Shown piece by piece: positions 1 to 5,720 of a DNA stretch of 5,720 bases. The notes below the pieces were generated by a model. The model was given only the letters and a program-made list of their open reading frames with translations, was not told where the DNA came from and made no database searches. The DNA lies in contig SLQN01000045.1 in the NCBI GenBank assembly GCA_007131465.1, positions 1 through 5,720 of the forward strand, in the 5' to 3' direction. Position 1 is the stretch's first letter. The number at the start of each line of letters is the position of its first letter. The stretch is from Paracoccaceae bacterium (GTDB taxonomy: Bacteria > Pseudomonadota > Alphaproteobacteria > Rhodobacterales > Rhodobacteraceae). The position numbers were made by a program, and so were the translations under genes.

Positions 1-170
1 AAATGCAAACCAGCCTCAGTGGAGACCGGCACATTGTCGCCTACCGTGGAAATGTTGGTGTGGTTTTGCAGTGGGGTGCCGGAGGCGCTCAATCCGACCG
101 CCAACGAGGTCGAAGCGACCGATAACTCCGTAACCACCGGACGCACCGGCGGTTGATCGGGTGGATCGGG
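1..170 (-). other. Fragment of unidentified ORF, probably minus strand, joined to the phosphatase
   Basis: No family is recognised. Read leftward from about base 170, the minus strand is open to the window edge. It encodes a Pro/Asp linker (PDPPDQPPVRP) followed by a stretch rich in Ser, Thr, Val and Gly, including VTELSVASTSLAVGL. This resembles a linker plus a beta-rich segment of an exported or surface protein. The linker comes partly from a 9-bp near-perfect tandem repeat at 153-161 and 162-170. The plus strand is also open in frame 1 for 51 codons, to the TGA at 154-156, but that translation contains no known motif and reads less convincingly. The stretch is visibly less GC-rich than the genes to the right. 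It contains none of the N-terminal phosphatase sequence expected here. Strand and coding status are inference only. Confidence 0.3.
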
Positions 171-769
171 GGCCGGACAGCAAAGGCGTGATCCGCTATC
201 TGCGCGAGGGCATTGCAGGCGGCGCGCCTTGGGAAGTGCTGAAAGGCAATCACGACCGCCTGTTCGAGAAGTTCCTGACCACGCCCGAGTGGCGCGACCC
301 GCATCTGCGCAGTGACCTGAGCTATCTGCACCCGGCCATAGGGGGCGCCGAGACGCTGATGTCCTACGGGCTGTTCCGCCCGACATCCTTTCACATCAAG
401 ACAGCGCAGGCGCAGGCGCGCGATGCGGTTCCGCCAGAAGATATCGCCTTCCTGTGCGACCGCCCGCTGCAATTCCGGCATGGCGCGGTCTTGCATGTCC
501 ATGCGGGCATCCGCCCCGGTGTTCCGCTTGACCAGCAGCTTGAGCAGGATCTGGTCTGGATTCGCGACCCGTTCCTGATGGACACCCGCGATCACGGCCC
601 GCTTGTCCTGCATGGTCACACGGCACTGCCGAAGCCCGTGCATTACCGTAACCGTGTGAATATCGACAGCAGTGCTGCCTATGGCGGGCCGCTGACAGCG
701 ATTGTCATCGAGGACAGGCAGGTTTTCGTGCTGACGGATGAAGGCCGCCGCCCCCTGCTGCCGGTCTAA
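161..769 (+). pseudogene. PPP-family metallophosphatase (Ser/Thr phosphatase-like), N-terminally truncated
   Basis: This is the C-terminal part of a calcineurin-like PPP phosphoesterase of the bacterial protein-phosphatase/ApaH-like type, which hydrolyses phosphoesters at a two-metal centre. Counting the GTG at 161 as residue 1, VDRGPDS (1-7) is the tail of motif GDxVDRG, GNHD is at 29-32, VHAG at 113-116, HGHT at 151-154, and an ending of the form IDSSAAYGGPLTAIV follows. Family members are usually about 240-250 residues, so roughly 45-50 are missing. The missing part includes the first motif GDxHG and the Gly-Asp of motif two, which supply metal ligands. An in-frame TAA at 131-133 closes the frame, and no other upstream frame carries GDxHG. 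The GTG is an internal Val codon rather than a convincing start. The stub is therefore probably inactive, or the join is an assembly artefact. Its stop overlaps that of convergent htpX by 4 nt. Confidence 0.85.
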
Positions 770-1656
770 CCCCAGGGATTGCTGCGCCGGGCCTGCGGCG
801 CAGTGGCGCGGATGCCACTCTCCTGCGCCATCCGCGTCAGCGCCGCGATGCGGTTCTCGGTCGCGGGATGGGTCGAAAACAGCTTGTCGCGCTTGTGCAC
901 ATGCAGCGGGTTGATGATGAACATATGCGCTGTCTGCGGGTTCGCTTCGGCCTTGTCATAGTCGATCCGCGACGCGAACCCCTGTATCTTCTCCAGCGCC
1001 GAGGCCAGCCAGAGGGGATTGCCGCAGATCTCTGCCCCCACGCGGTCGGCCTCGTATTCGCGCGACCGCGAAATCGCCATCTGCACCACAGCCGCGGCAA
1101 TCGGCGCAAGGATCATGACGGCAAGCGCCGCGATAACCCCGCCCGCGCCCTGATTGCGCCCGCCCCGGAAGAACATCGCGAAATTTGCCAACATCGAGAT
1201 CGCGCCCGCGAAAGTGGCAGTAACCGTCATGATCAGCGTGTCGTAATTGCGGATATGGGCCAATTCATGCGCCATGACGGCGGCGACCTCTTCCTGCGAC
1301 ATGCGGCGCAAAAGGCCCGTGGTGGCCGCGACAGCCGCATTCTCGGGGTTGCGGCCTGTCGCAAAGGCATTGGGCTGGTCCTCATTGATGACATAAACAC
1401 GCGGATGGGGCATGCCTGCATCATCGGCCAGCCGATGCACCATGCGCTGCAACTCCGGGTGGATCTGACTGTTGCATTCCTGCGCATTGTGCATGCGCAG
1501 AACCGCCTTGTCGGAATTCCAGTAGGCATAGGCATTCATCCCGGCGGCAACTGCAAAGGCCAGCAAAAGCCCAGCACCGCCGCCCAAAAGATAGCCGATG
1601 CCCATGAAAAGTGCAGTCATGGCAGCCATCAGAATGGCAGTCTTGGTATATCCCAT
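766..1656 (-). CDS. htpX: Protease HtpX homolog, membrane zinc metalloprotease (M48B)
   Basis: This 296-residue inner-membrane zinc endopeptidase is expected to cut misfolded or damaged membrane proteins, alongside FtsH. The zinc site is HELAH at residues 130-134, with the third ligand Glu202 in SREYEADR. The family motif [11 protein letters not shown] is at about 260-270. Hydrophobic segments at roughly 7-24, 28-45, 143-163 and 174-196 give the usual topology: two N-terminal helices, the catalytic region, then a hydrophobic pair. Length is typical for the family (about 285-300). The start at 1656 gives the canonical [10 protein letters not shown]-terminus with GAGG about 9 nt upstream. A longer open frame to 1869 runs over the adenosine kinase gene and is not real. 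An RpoH-like promoter lies directly upstream, fitting a heat-shock gene. The last residues (RRSNPWG) look normal for the alphaproteobacterial form. Confidence 0.96.
   Translation of the reverse strand: MGYTKTAILMAAMTALFMGIGYLLGGGAGLLLAFAVAAGMNAYAYWNSDKAVLRMHNAQECNSQIHPELQRMVHRLADDAGMPHPRVYVINEDQPNAFATGRNPENAAVAATTGLLRRMSQEEVAAVMAHELAHIRNYDTLIMTVTATFAGAISMLANFAMFFRGGRNQGAGGVIAALAVMILAPIAAAVVQMAISRSREYEADRVGAEICGNPLWLASALEKIQGFASRIDYDKAEANPQTAHMFIINPLHVHKRDKLFSTHPATENRIAALTRMAQESGIRATAPQARRSNPWG
782..803 (+). terminator. GC hairpin just past the phosphatase stop, weak terminator candidate
   Basis: CTGCGCCG (782-789) pairs with CGGCGCAG (796-803) around a 6-nt loop, an 8-bp stem starting 13 nt after the phosphatase stop. 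No T-tract follows, so it is not a standard intrinsic terminator, and it lies within the last codons of htpX. It may only attenuate or stabilise the 3' end, or be a by-product of composition. Confidence 0.25.
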
Positions 1657-1686
1657 GATGTGACCCTCAAACTCGCTTACGGAAAA

Positions 1687-1715
1687 ATATGGGTGGCAGC
1701 GGCGGGCCTTGCAAG
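1687..1715 (-). promoter_or_regulatory. Candidate sigma-32 (RpoH) heat-shock promoter of htpX
   Basis: On the minus strand the 68-nt gap between the adenosine kinase stop and htpX contains CTTGCA (-35, 1715-1710), a 15-nt spacer, and ACCCATAT (-10, 1694-1687). The known E. coli RpoH consensus is CTTGAA, 13-17 nt, CCCCATnT. The match is 5 of 6 in the -35 and 7 of 8 in the -10. Transcription would begin near 1680, giving a leader of about 24 nt that still holds the GAGG ribosome site. The -35 lies inside an imperfect inverted repeat, GGCCTTGCAAGACC (1707-1720). htpX is an RpoH target in E. coli, so position and gene agree. This is a sequence match only. Confidence 0.65.
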
Positions 1716-1724
1716 ACCTTTCGC

Positions 1725-2720
1725 TCAGGCAGCCGGCAGCCCGGCGCGCTGGAAGGCAGCGCGCAGATCGGTTTGCGGACGCGCGCCAAGATGGCTGATC
1801 ACTTCCGAGGCCGCGATCACGCCCATCCGGCCAGCCGCCGCCATGTCGCGCCCTGTTGCCAGCCCGCACAGAAACCCGGCCGCGAACTGGTCGCCCGCGC
1901 CCGTGGCATCCACCGGCACGACGCGCGCGACAGGAATTTCGTGGCGCTGGCCCTTCTCGAATATCCAGACCGGGTCGCCCGAGCGGGTGCAGACCACCAG
2001 ATCACAGTCGCGCAGTGCCTGCGCAAGCGCATCTTCCAGATCATTGGCCTGATAAAGCGACATCCATTCCTGTTCATTACCGATCACGTAATCCATGTCC
2101 TGTGCCACAAGCGCGCGGAAATCGGCGCGGTGACGGTCCACGCAGAACGGGTCTGACAGCGCGATCCCGGCCTTGCCGCCTGCCCCGCGACAGGCGCGCG
2201 CAGCCTTCAGGAACGCGTCCTTGCCCTTGTCCTTGTCGAACAGATAGCCTTCCAGAAAGACAATCTCACTTGCGGCCATCACGCCCTCGTCCACATCCTC
2301 GGGGCCAAGTTCGGCCGAGATGCCCAGATAAGTATTCATCGACCGCTCGCCGTCCGGGGTGACGAAGATCATGGAGCGCGAGGTCGGCAATTCACCCCCC
2401 GCGACCGGGGCATTTACGAAGCGCGTGCCCACGGCTTCGGTATCGGCCGCATAGAACTGGCCCAGCGCGTCATCATTCACGCGCCCGACAAAGGCCGCCT
2501 TCAGGCCCAGTGCCCCCGCCCCTGCCAGCGTGTTGGCTACCGACCCGCCCGAAGCCTGCGCGCGGTCTGTCATTGCGCCATAAAGCGTTTCGGCACGCGC
2601 GCGCTCGATCAGTTGCATGATGCCCTTGCGGATGCTCATGTGGTCAAGGAACCGGTCATCGACAGTCGAGATGACATCGACAATCGCATTGCCGATCCCG
2701 GCGATCTGGTAGGGTTTCAT
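1725..2720 (-). CDS. PfkB-family carbohydrate kinase, probable adenosine kinase
   Basis: This 331-residue ribokinase-fold (PfkB) enzyme belongs to the adenosine kinase-like group (cd01168 style), which phosphorylates the 5' hydroxyl of adenosine with ATP in purine salvage. The N-terminus [18 protein letters not shown] is the typical first strand. GGSVANT at 58-64 is the substrate-side glycine motif, NEQE at 215-218 the N-x-x-E motif, and [13 protein letters not shown] at 271-283 the PfkB signature 2, with Asp277 as catalytic base and the preceding glycines forming the anion hole. The start at 2720 forms ATGA with the nth stop, so translation is probably coupled. GAGG lies 10 nt upstream. An 8-residue longer start at 2744 would extend into nth and is less likely. 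Substrate identity is inferred from family resemblance; a ribokinase-like sugar or nucleoside kinase cannot be excluded. Confidence 0.9.
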   Translation of the reverse strand: MKPYQIAGIGNAIVDVISTVDDRFLDHMSIRKGIMQLIERARAETLYGAMTDRAQASGGSVANTLAGAGALGLKAAFVGRVNDDALGQFYAADTEAVGTRFVNAPVAGGELPTSRSMIFVTPDGERSMNTYLGISAELGPEDVDEGVMAASEIVFLEGYLFDKDKGKDAFLKAARACRGAGGKAGIALSDPFCVDRHRADFRALVAQDMDYVIGNEQEWMSLYQANDLEDALAQALRDCDLVVCTRSGDPVWIFEKGQRHEIPVARVVPVDATGAGDQFAAGFLCGLATGRDMAAAGRMGVIAASEVISHLGARPQTDLRAAFQRAGLPAA

Positions 2721-3361
2721 GGTGTCTTGTCCTCGAATTGGCACAGGTCATGGATCAGGCAGGCCTTGCATGCGGGCTTGCGCGCGCGGCAGGTATAGCG
2801 GCCATGCAGGATCAGCCAGTGATGGGCGTGAAGCTGGTATTCAGCGGGGATATGGTCCTCGATGGCACGCTCGACCGCCGTAACATCGCGCCCGGGACAG
2901 ATGCCGGTGCGGTTGCCGACGCGGAAGATATGCGTGTCCACGGCCTGCGCGGGCATGCGCCACCACATGTTCAGCACCACATTGGCGGTCTTGCGCCCGA
3001 CACCGGGCAGCGCCTGCAGGGCCGCGCGGCTGGACGGGACGTCGCCGCCATACTGCTCGACCAGAATGCGGCTAAGCTTGATGACATTGCTGGCCTTGTT
3101 GCGAAACAGCCCGATCGTGCGGATATGCTGGATCAGCCCCTCCTCGCCCAGCGCGAGCATCTTTTCGGGCGTGTCGGCCAGCTTGAACAGCGCCCGCGTG
3201 GCCTTGTTCACGCTGACATCCGTGGCCTGCGCCGACAGCGCCACGGCAACGACCAGAGTATAGGCGTTGACATGCTCCAGTTCCCCCTGCGGTGCGGGGT
3301 CCGCCGCGTGAAAGCGGCGAAAGATCTCTCGGAGTGTCAGATAGTCGAGTTGTCGGGCCAT
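2717..3361 (-). CDS. nth: Endonuclease III, DNA glycosylase/AP lyase
   Basis: This 214-residue base-excision repair enzyme removes oxidised pyrimidines such as thymine glycol and cuts the resulting abasic site. The helix-hairpin-helix LPGVGRKTA is at 118-126, with the Schiff-base Lys124. The Gly/Pro-rich loop is followed by catalytic Asp142 in VDTHIFRV. The [4Fe-4S] cluster ligands Cys191, Cys198, Cys201 and Cys207 have the exact C-x6-C-x2-C-x5-C spacing of the family. All these positions are offset by +4 from the E. coli enzyme. The ATG at 3361 is preceded by AAGG with a short spacer. The gene begins 40 nt after the trmN stop, and its own stop overlaps the adenosine kinase start as ATGA. It is complete, with no unusual substitutions in the key residues. 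Confidence 0.97.
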   Translation of the reverse strand: MARQLDYLTLREIFRRFHAADPAPQGELEHVNAYTLVVAVALSAQATDVSVNKATRALFKLADTPEKMLALGEEGLIQHIRTIGLFRNKASNVIKLSRILVEQYGGDVPSSRAALQALPGVGRKTANVVLNMWWRMPAQAVDTHIFRVGNRTGICPGRDVTAVERAIEDHIPAEYQLHAHHWLILHGRYTCRARKPACKACLIHDLCQFEDKTP

Positions 3362-3401
3362 CGCGCCTTCTATGCCCTGCCTGTGTCATGGCGGCAAGGC
3401 A

Positions 3402-4163
3402 TCACGCGCGCGCCATCTCTGCGAGATCAAGTGCCCCCGCCTGGCGCATGACCCTGCGCACGGGGTCGGTGAAGAATTCACCATCACCGGGATGGGTTGC
3501 GCCTTCGTGGATAATCAGCGGCGGCAGCAGCACCAGCGGCGCGCGCGCGCCCTTGCGGGCCTGCACGATCACGCGCCGGGCCGGGCGCTGCGCCCGCGCG
3601 GTCAGCGGCAGCACCCGGCACGACGCCCGACCTGCAAAGGCTGACAGCATCTCTGACAGGCGTTCGGTCAGGTGGATGACGGTGACATGGCCCCCATCCC
3701 GGCAGCGACGCAGCGCAATTTCCAGCCAGGCCGCTAGCGGCGTTTCCTCGCGCAAGGCGCGGTCGCGGCCCTTGTCGCGCGCCTCTGGCCCATCGGGCGC
3801 GTAATAGGGTGGGTTGGCGATGACATGATCGAAACTCCGGGCGCGCAGATCGGCGGGAAGATCGGTCAGATCAGCTTCCACGACGGTCATCGCGGCCATG
3901 TTTTCGGCGGCGTTGCGCCGGGCCAATTCGGCATAGGCGGGCTGTATCTCGACCCCGGTCAGGGACAGCCCCGGCACGCGCGCATGCAGGCAAAGCGCGG
4001 CGACACCCACCCCGCAGCCCAGATCCAGCACTGACTGTCCCGCCCGTGCCGGCACGCTGGCCGCAAGCAGCACCGGGTCGGTGGCCGCGCGATACCCCTG
4101 TCGCGGCTGCCAGGCCATGACCCGGCCATCCAGAAACGCATCGCGCGTCAACGCGTCAGTCAT
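3402..4163 (-). CDS. trmN: tRNA1(Val) (adenine-N6)-methyltransferase, TrmN6/YfiC family
   Basis: This 253-residue class I SAM-dependent methyltransferase is expected to make N6-methyladenosine at position 37 of tRNA-Val. QGYRAATDPVLLAA at about 22-35 is the characteristic family N-terminus. SVLDLGCGVGVAAL at 44-57 is the SAM-binding motif I, with Glu72 in VEIQPAY as the ribose-binding acidic residue. NPPY at 117-120 is the catalytic motif of exocyclic-amine N6 methyltransferases. The C-terminal LLPPLIIHEG and GEFFTDP-like segments are typical of the alphaproteobacterial form, and length is close to the 245 residues of E. coli YfiC. The start overlaps the DUF2007 gene by 8 nt (ATGACTGA) and has no clear ribosome site of its own, pointing to reinitiation. 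The tRNA substrate is inferred from family membership; a related N6 or Gln methyltransferase is the main alternative. Confidence 0.9.
   Translation of the reverse strand: MTDALTRDAFLDGRVMAWQPRQGYRAATDPVLLAASVPARAGQSVLDLGCGVGVAALCLHARVPGLSLTGVEIQPAYAELARRNAAENMAAMTVVEADLTDLPADLRARSFDHVIANPPYYAPDGPEARDKGRDRALREETPLAAWLEIALRRCRDGGHVTVIHLTERLSEMLSAFAGRASCRVLPLTARAQRPARRVIVQARKGARAPLVLLPPLIIHEGATHPGDGEFFTDPVRRVMRQAGALDLAEMARA
3538..3551. repeat. Alternating GC palindrome inside trmN
   Basis: A perfect 14-bp palindrome made of (GC)6 flanked by G and C. It lies inside trmN, where it encodes part of GARAP. Alternating GC tracts can adopt Z-DNA and are prone to slippage, but in a genome this GC-rich the tract is probably incidental. 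Confidence 0.6.
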
Positions 4164-4371
4164 GCAGGGGAATGCCGTTGTCGCGCAGGATCGACACGGC
4201 CATGAAGTGATCTTCCCGCCGGACCATCAACCGGCGCGGCATCATGCCCAGTGTCGATTCGAGTGTGTGCATATGGACGTCGATATCAAACACCTCTATA
4301 CCCTCGCCCTGCAGGATGGCCGTGGCAAACGGAATGATCGTCGGATTGGTCGTGCGCAGTAGCTCTTTCAT
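4156..4371 (-). CDS. DUF2007 domain-containing small protein
   Basis: This 71-residue protein matches the DUF2007 family, annotated as putative signal-transducing proteins, with no established biochemical role. The N-terminus MKELLRTTNPTIIPFATAIL, then GEGIEVFDIDVHM and the central PRRLMVRREDHFMAVSIL, are typical: a ferredoxin-like small alpha/beta fold with a C-terminal helix ending DNGIPLHD. No signal peptide, membrane segment or Cys is present, so it should be cytoplasmic. It is the first gene of the minus-strand run and its stop overlaps the trmN start by 8 nt. The nearest purine-rich ribosome site (AAGGA) is about 14 nt before the ATG, unusually far, and a perfect 10-bp palindrome occupies the normal position. 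The start is supported by the family N-terminus. The association with trmN suggests, but does not prove, a link to tRNA or translation. Confidence 0.88.
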   Translation of the reverse strand: MKELLRTTNPTIIPFATAILQGEGIEVFDIDVHMHTLESTLGMMPRRLMVRREDHFMAVSILRDNGIPLHD

Positions 4372-4427
4372 GTTGCAACACTAAGTCCTTCAGGGACAGT
4401 TTGTCGAGACAGGACACGAGTGCCAGA
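4372..4427. promoter_or_regulatory. Divergent promoter spacer between the DUF2007 gene and ispB
   Basis: This 56-nt gap must hold the start signals for both directions. On the minus strand TCGACA (5 of 6 to the sigma-70 -35 TTGACA), then 17 nt, then TTAGTG is a weak promoter candidate. On the plus strand TTGCAA at 4373-4378 is a possible -35 with no good -10. Three small dyads are visible: TGTTGCAACA at 4371-4380 (perfect), GTCCTTCAGGGAC at 4385-4397 (imperfect), and GACA-N3-TGTC-N2-GACA at 4395-4411. Any of them could be an operator, but no known regulator motif is recognised. Confidence 0.4.
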
Positions 4428-5447
4428 ATGGACACGCGATACATGACACAGGCCCCACAAGACGGGCTGGCCCCCCAAGACCGGCTGGCACAGTATCTGG
4501 CGCAGGACCTTGCGCAGGTCAATGTCCTGATCCGGGCCCGGATGGTATCGGAAAACGCGCCGCGCATCCCCGAAGTAACAGCCCATCTGATCGAGGCGGG
4601 GGGCAAGCGCATCCGCCCCATGCTGGTGCTCGCGGCATCGCATTTGTGCGATTATCAGGGCAATTTTCATCATCATCTGGCGGCCACGGTTGAATTTATC
4701 CATACCGCCACGCTTTTGCATGACGATGTGGTCGATGAAAGCCGGCAGCGGCGCGGGCGGCCCACGGCCAATCTGCTGTGGGACAACAAGTCCTCGGTTC
4801 TGGTGGGCGACTACCTGTTCGCGCGCGCCTTCCAGTTGATGGTCGAATGCGGGTCGCTGCGGGTGCTGGACATTCTGTCGAACGCTTCGGCCACGATCGC
4901 CGAGGGCGAAGTGCTGCAACTGACCACGGCGCAGAACATCGCCACGACCGAGGATCAGTATCTGCGTGTGATCCGGGGCAAGACTGCGGCACTGTTTTCG
5001 GCGGCAACCGAAGCCGGGGCAGTGCTGGCTGATGCGCCCGACGCGTATGTGCAGGCCTTGTTCACCTATGGCGACGCGCTGGGGATCAGCTTTCAGATTG
5101 TCGATGATTACCTCGACTATGGCGGTGCGGGCACTGGGATCGGCAAGAATATCGGAGATGATTTCCGTGAACGCAAGGTGACCCTGCCCGTCATCCGCGC
5201 CATTGCGCAGGCGGATGCCGAGGAACGCGCCTTCTGGCAGCGGGTGATCGGCGCGGGCAGGCAGGCGGAGGGCGATTTCGAACAGGCGCAGGCCCTGATG
5301 GCGCGGCACGGCACGATGGAAAGCACCCGGCAGGAGGCGCTGGCCTGGGCCCAGAAGGCCAAGACGGCGCTCGTGCCGCTTCCCGATCATCCGCTGCGCG
5401 ACATGCTTCGGGATCTGGCCGATTACGTGGTCGCGCGGCTGTCCTGA
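4428..5447 (+). CDS. ispB: Long-chain trans-polyprenyl (octaprenyl/decaprenyl) diphosphate synthase
   Basis: This 339-residue all-helical prenyltransferase extends farnesyl diphosphate with IPP to make the ubiquinone side chain. Numbered from the ATG at 4428, GGKRIRP is at 58-64, the first Asp-rich motif DDVVD at 99-103, AEGEVLQL at 158-165, the second motif DDYLD at 226-230, and the following [13 protein letters not shown] region is intact. The residue five positions before the first Asp motif is a small Ala rather than an aromatic, which fits long-chain products. Whether C40 or C50 cannot be read from sequence; C50 would suit Rhodobacterales. The start is uncertain: ATG at 4428 has GAG 7 nt upstream, ATG at 4443 has GGA 9 nt upstream and would give 334 residues. 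The TTG at 4401 would occupy the divergent spacer. The 3' end overlaps convergent ispE by 25 nt. Confidence 0.94.
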   Translation: MDTRYMTQAPQDGLAPQDRLAQYLAQDLAQVNVLIRARMVSENAPRIPEVTAHLIEAGGKRIRPMLVLAASHLCDYQGNFHHHLAATVEFIHTATLLHDDVVDESRQRRGRPTANLLWDNKSSVLVGDYLFARAFQLMVECGSLRVLDILSNASATIAEGEVLQLTTAQNIATTEDQYLRVIRGKTAALFSAATEAGAVLADAPDAYVQALFTYGDALGISFQIVDDYLDYGGAGTGIGKNIGDDFRERKVTLPVIRAIAQADAEERAFWQRVIGAGRQAEGDFEQAQALMARHGTMESTRQEALAWAQKAKTALVPLPDHPLRDMLRDLADYVVARLS

Positions 5448-5720
5448 GCGGCGAATTGCGGCGTGGCGACGACCCACCATCCGGGCTGCGCCGCTGCCAG
5501 CGCAGCGGCAGCGGCTTCGGCGTCAGACCGGCGCGCGTAAAGTCCGAAACAAGTCGCCCCTGACCCCGACATACGCGCGATGGCGCAGCCGTCAGACCGC
5601 GCAAGCGCCTGTAGCACCTGCCCGATTTCGGGCACAAGCGCGCAGGCGGGTGCTTGCAGATCGTTGCGCTGCCCCGCCAGCCAGTCGAACAATGCAGCCG
5701 CGTCGGGCCAGCGCGGCAGA
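5423..5720 (-). CDS. ispE: 4-diphosphocytidyl-2-C-methyl-D-erythritol kinase, C-terminal part
   Basis: The frame is open to the right edge, so this is the last 98 residues of a GHMP-family kinase. IspE phosphorylates CDP-methylerythritol at the 2-hydroxyl in the MEP pathway to IPP and DMAPP. The visible part reads [10 protein letters not shown], then RNDLQAPA, then the GHMP motif 3 [13 protein letters not shown] (about 50-62 from the edge), an Ala-rich helix and a PGWWVVAT end, all typical of alphaproteobacterial IspE. The N-terminal motifs lie outside the window. The TTG at 5692 is an internal Leu codon, not a start. The stop TAA at 5423-5425 lies inside the 3' end of ispB, a convergent 25-nt overlap. 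The neighbouring ispB uses the isoprenoid units this enzyme helps make. Confidence 0.93.
   Translation of the reverse strand, partial: LPRWPDAAALFDWLAGQRNDLQAPACALVPEIGQVLQALARSDGCAIARMSGSGATCFGLYARRSDAEAAAAALAAAQPGWWVVATPQFAAQDSRATT
5490..5509 (+). terminator. GC hairpin past the ispB stop, weak terminator candidate
   Basis: GCCGCTGC (5490-5497) pairs perfectly with GCAGCGGC (5502-5509) around a 4-nt loop, 43 nt after the ispB stop and inside the Ala-rich 3' region of ispE. There is no T-tract. Ala codons (GCN) on the other strand make such dyads by chance, so this is a weak call. Confidence 0.2.

Noticed and set aside
89..643. 184-codon open frame on the minus strand
   Set aside because: It is antisense to the phosphatase, which has clear GNHD, HAG and HGHT motifs, and it shows no motif of its own. 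It is also not in the frame of the Pro/Asp linker fragment.
1707..1720. GGCCTTGCAAGACC as terminator of the adenosine kinase gene
   Set aside because: The dyad is imperfect, has no loop and is not followed by T residues on the minus strand. It fits better as part of the htpX promoter region.
1657..1869. N-terminal extension of htpX
   Set aside because: It would cover the promoter gap and part of the adenosine kinase gene. The extra residues are Arg/Ser-rich, and the family N-terminus begins at 1656.
868..2052. 394-codon open frame on the plus strand
   Set aside because: It runs antisense across htpX and the adenosine kinase, crosses their promoter gap, and its translation (many His, Arg, Gln) has no recognisable domain. 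It is a shadow of GC-rich coding on the other strand.
3538..3551. Alternating GC palindrome as a regulatory or Z-DNA element
   Set aside because: It lies within trmN, encodes an ordinary Gly-Ala-Arg-Ala stretch, and such tracts are expected in a genome of this composition.
4401..4427. TTG start for ispB at 4401
   Set aside because: Two ATG codons follow closely in frame, family length fits those better, and the TTG lies in the short divergent promoter spacer.
4368..5480. 370-codon open frame on the minus strand
   Set aside because: It is antisense to ispB with its intact DDxxD motifs, and the translation looks like a low-quality His/Arg/Gln-rich shadow.
1..5720. CRISPR array, tRNA/rRNA genes, insertion sequences, phage or defence genes
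   Set aside because: No repeat-spacer pattern, no clover-leaf sequence, no transposase or integrase motif and no defence-type domain was seen. All space right of about 160 is taken by recognisable core genes.

Overview
The window looks like chromosomal DNA from a GC-rich alphaproteobacterium, most likely a member of the Rhodobacterales (Rhodobacter/Roseobacter group). This is inferred from the GC-rich codon use, the protein styles (a cd01168-type adenosine kinase, a DUF2007 gene next to trmN, an ispB/ispE pair) and the dense gene packing. No rRNA, tRNA, CRISPR array, insertion sequence or phage gene is visible.

Layout from left to right. Bases 1 to about 160 do not fit the gene that follows. 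They can be read as a fragment of an unidentified minus-strand protein with a Pro/Asp linker and a Ser/Thr/Val-rich stretch. At about 160 the sequence changes abruptly into a plus-strand PPP-type metallophosphatase that starts in the middle of its second metal-binding motif, so it lacks its N-terminus. Its stop overlaps by 4 nt the stop of convergent htpX, the membrane zinc protease of the heat-shock response. A 68-nt gap upstream of htpX carries a very good sigma-32 (RpoH)-like promoter.

The minus strand then holds a compact four-gene run, transcribed right to left: DUF2007 gene, trmN (tRNA1Val A37 N6-methyltransferase), nth (endonuclease III) and a PfkB-family adenosine kinase. DUF2007/trmN overlap by 8 nt (ATGACTGA), trmN and nth are 40 nt apart, and nth/adenosine kinase overlap by ATGA, which suggests one operon with translational coupling. 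htpX lies downstream and has its own candidate promoter.

A 56-nt divergent spacer separates the DUF2007 gene from plus-strand ispB, a long-chain polyprenyl diphosphate synthase supplying the quinone side chain. Its 3' end overlaps by 25 nt the convergent ispE (CDP-ME kinase of the MEP pathway), which runs off the right edge. ispE makes isoprenoid precursors and ispB consumes them, so the two neighbours act in one pathway.

Most of the window is ordinary core genome. The points worth a second look are the abrupt join near base 160, the heat-shock promoter of htpX, the small palindromes in the 56-nt spacer, and the overlapping gene ends. I see no evidence of a new multi-gene system.
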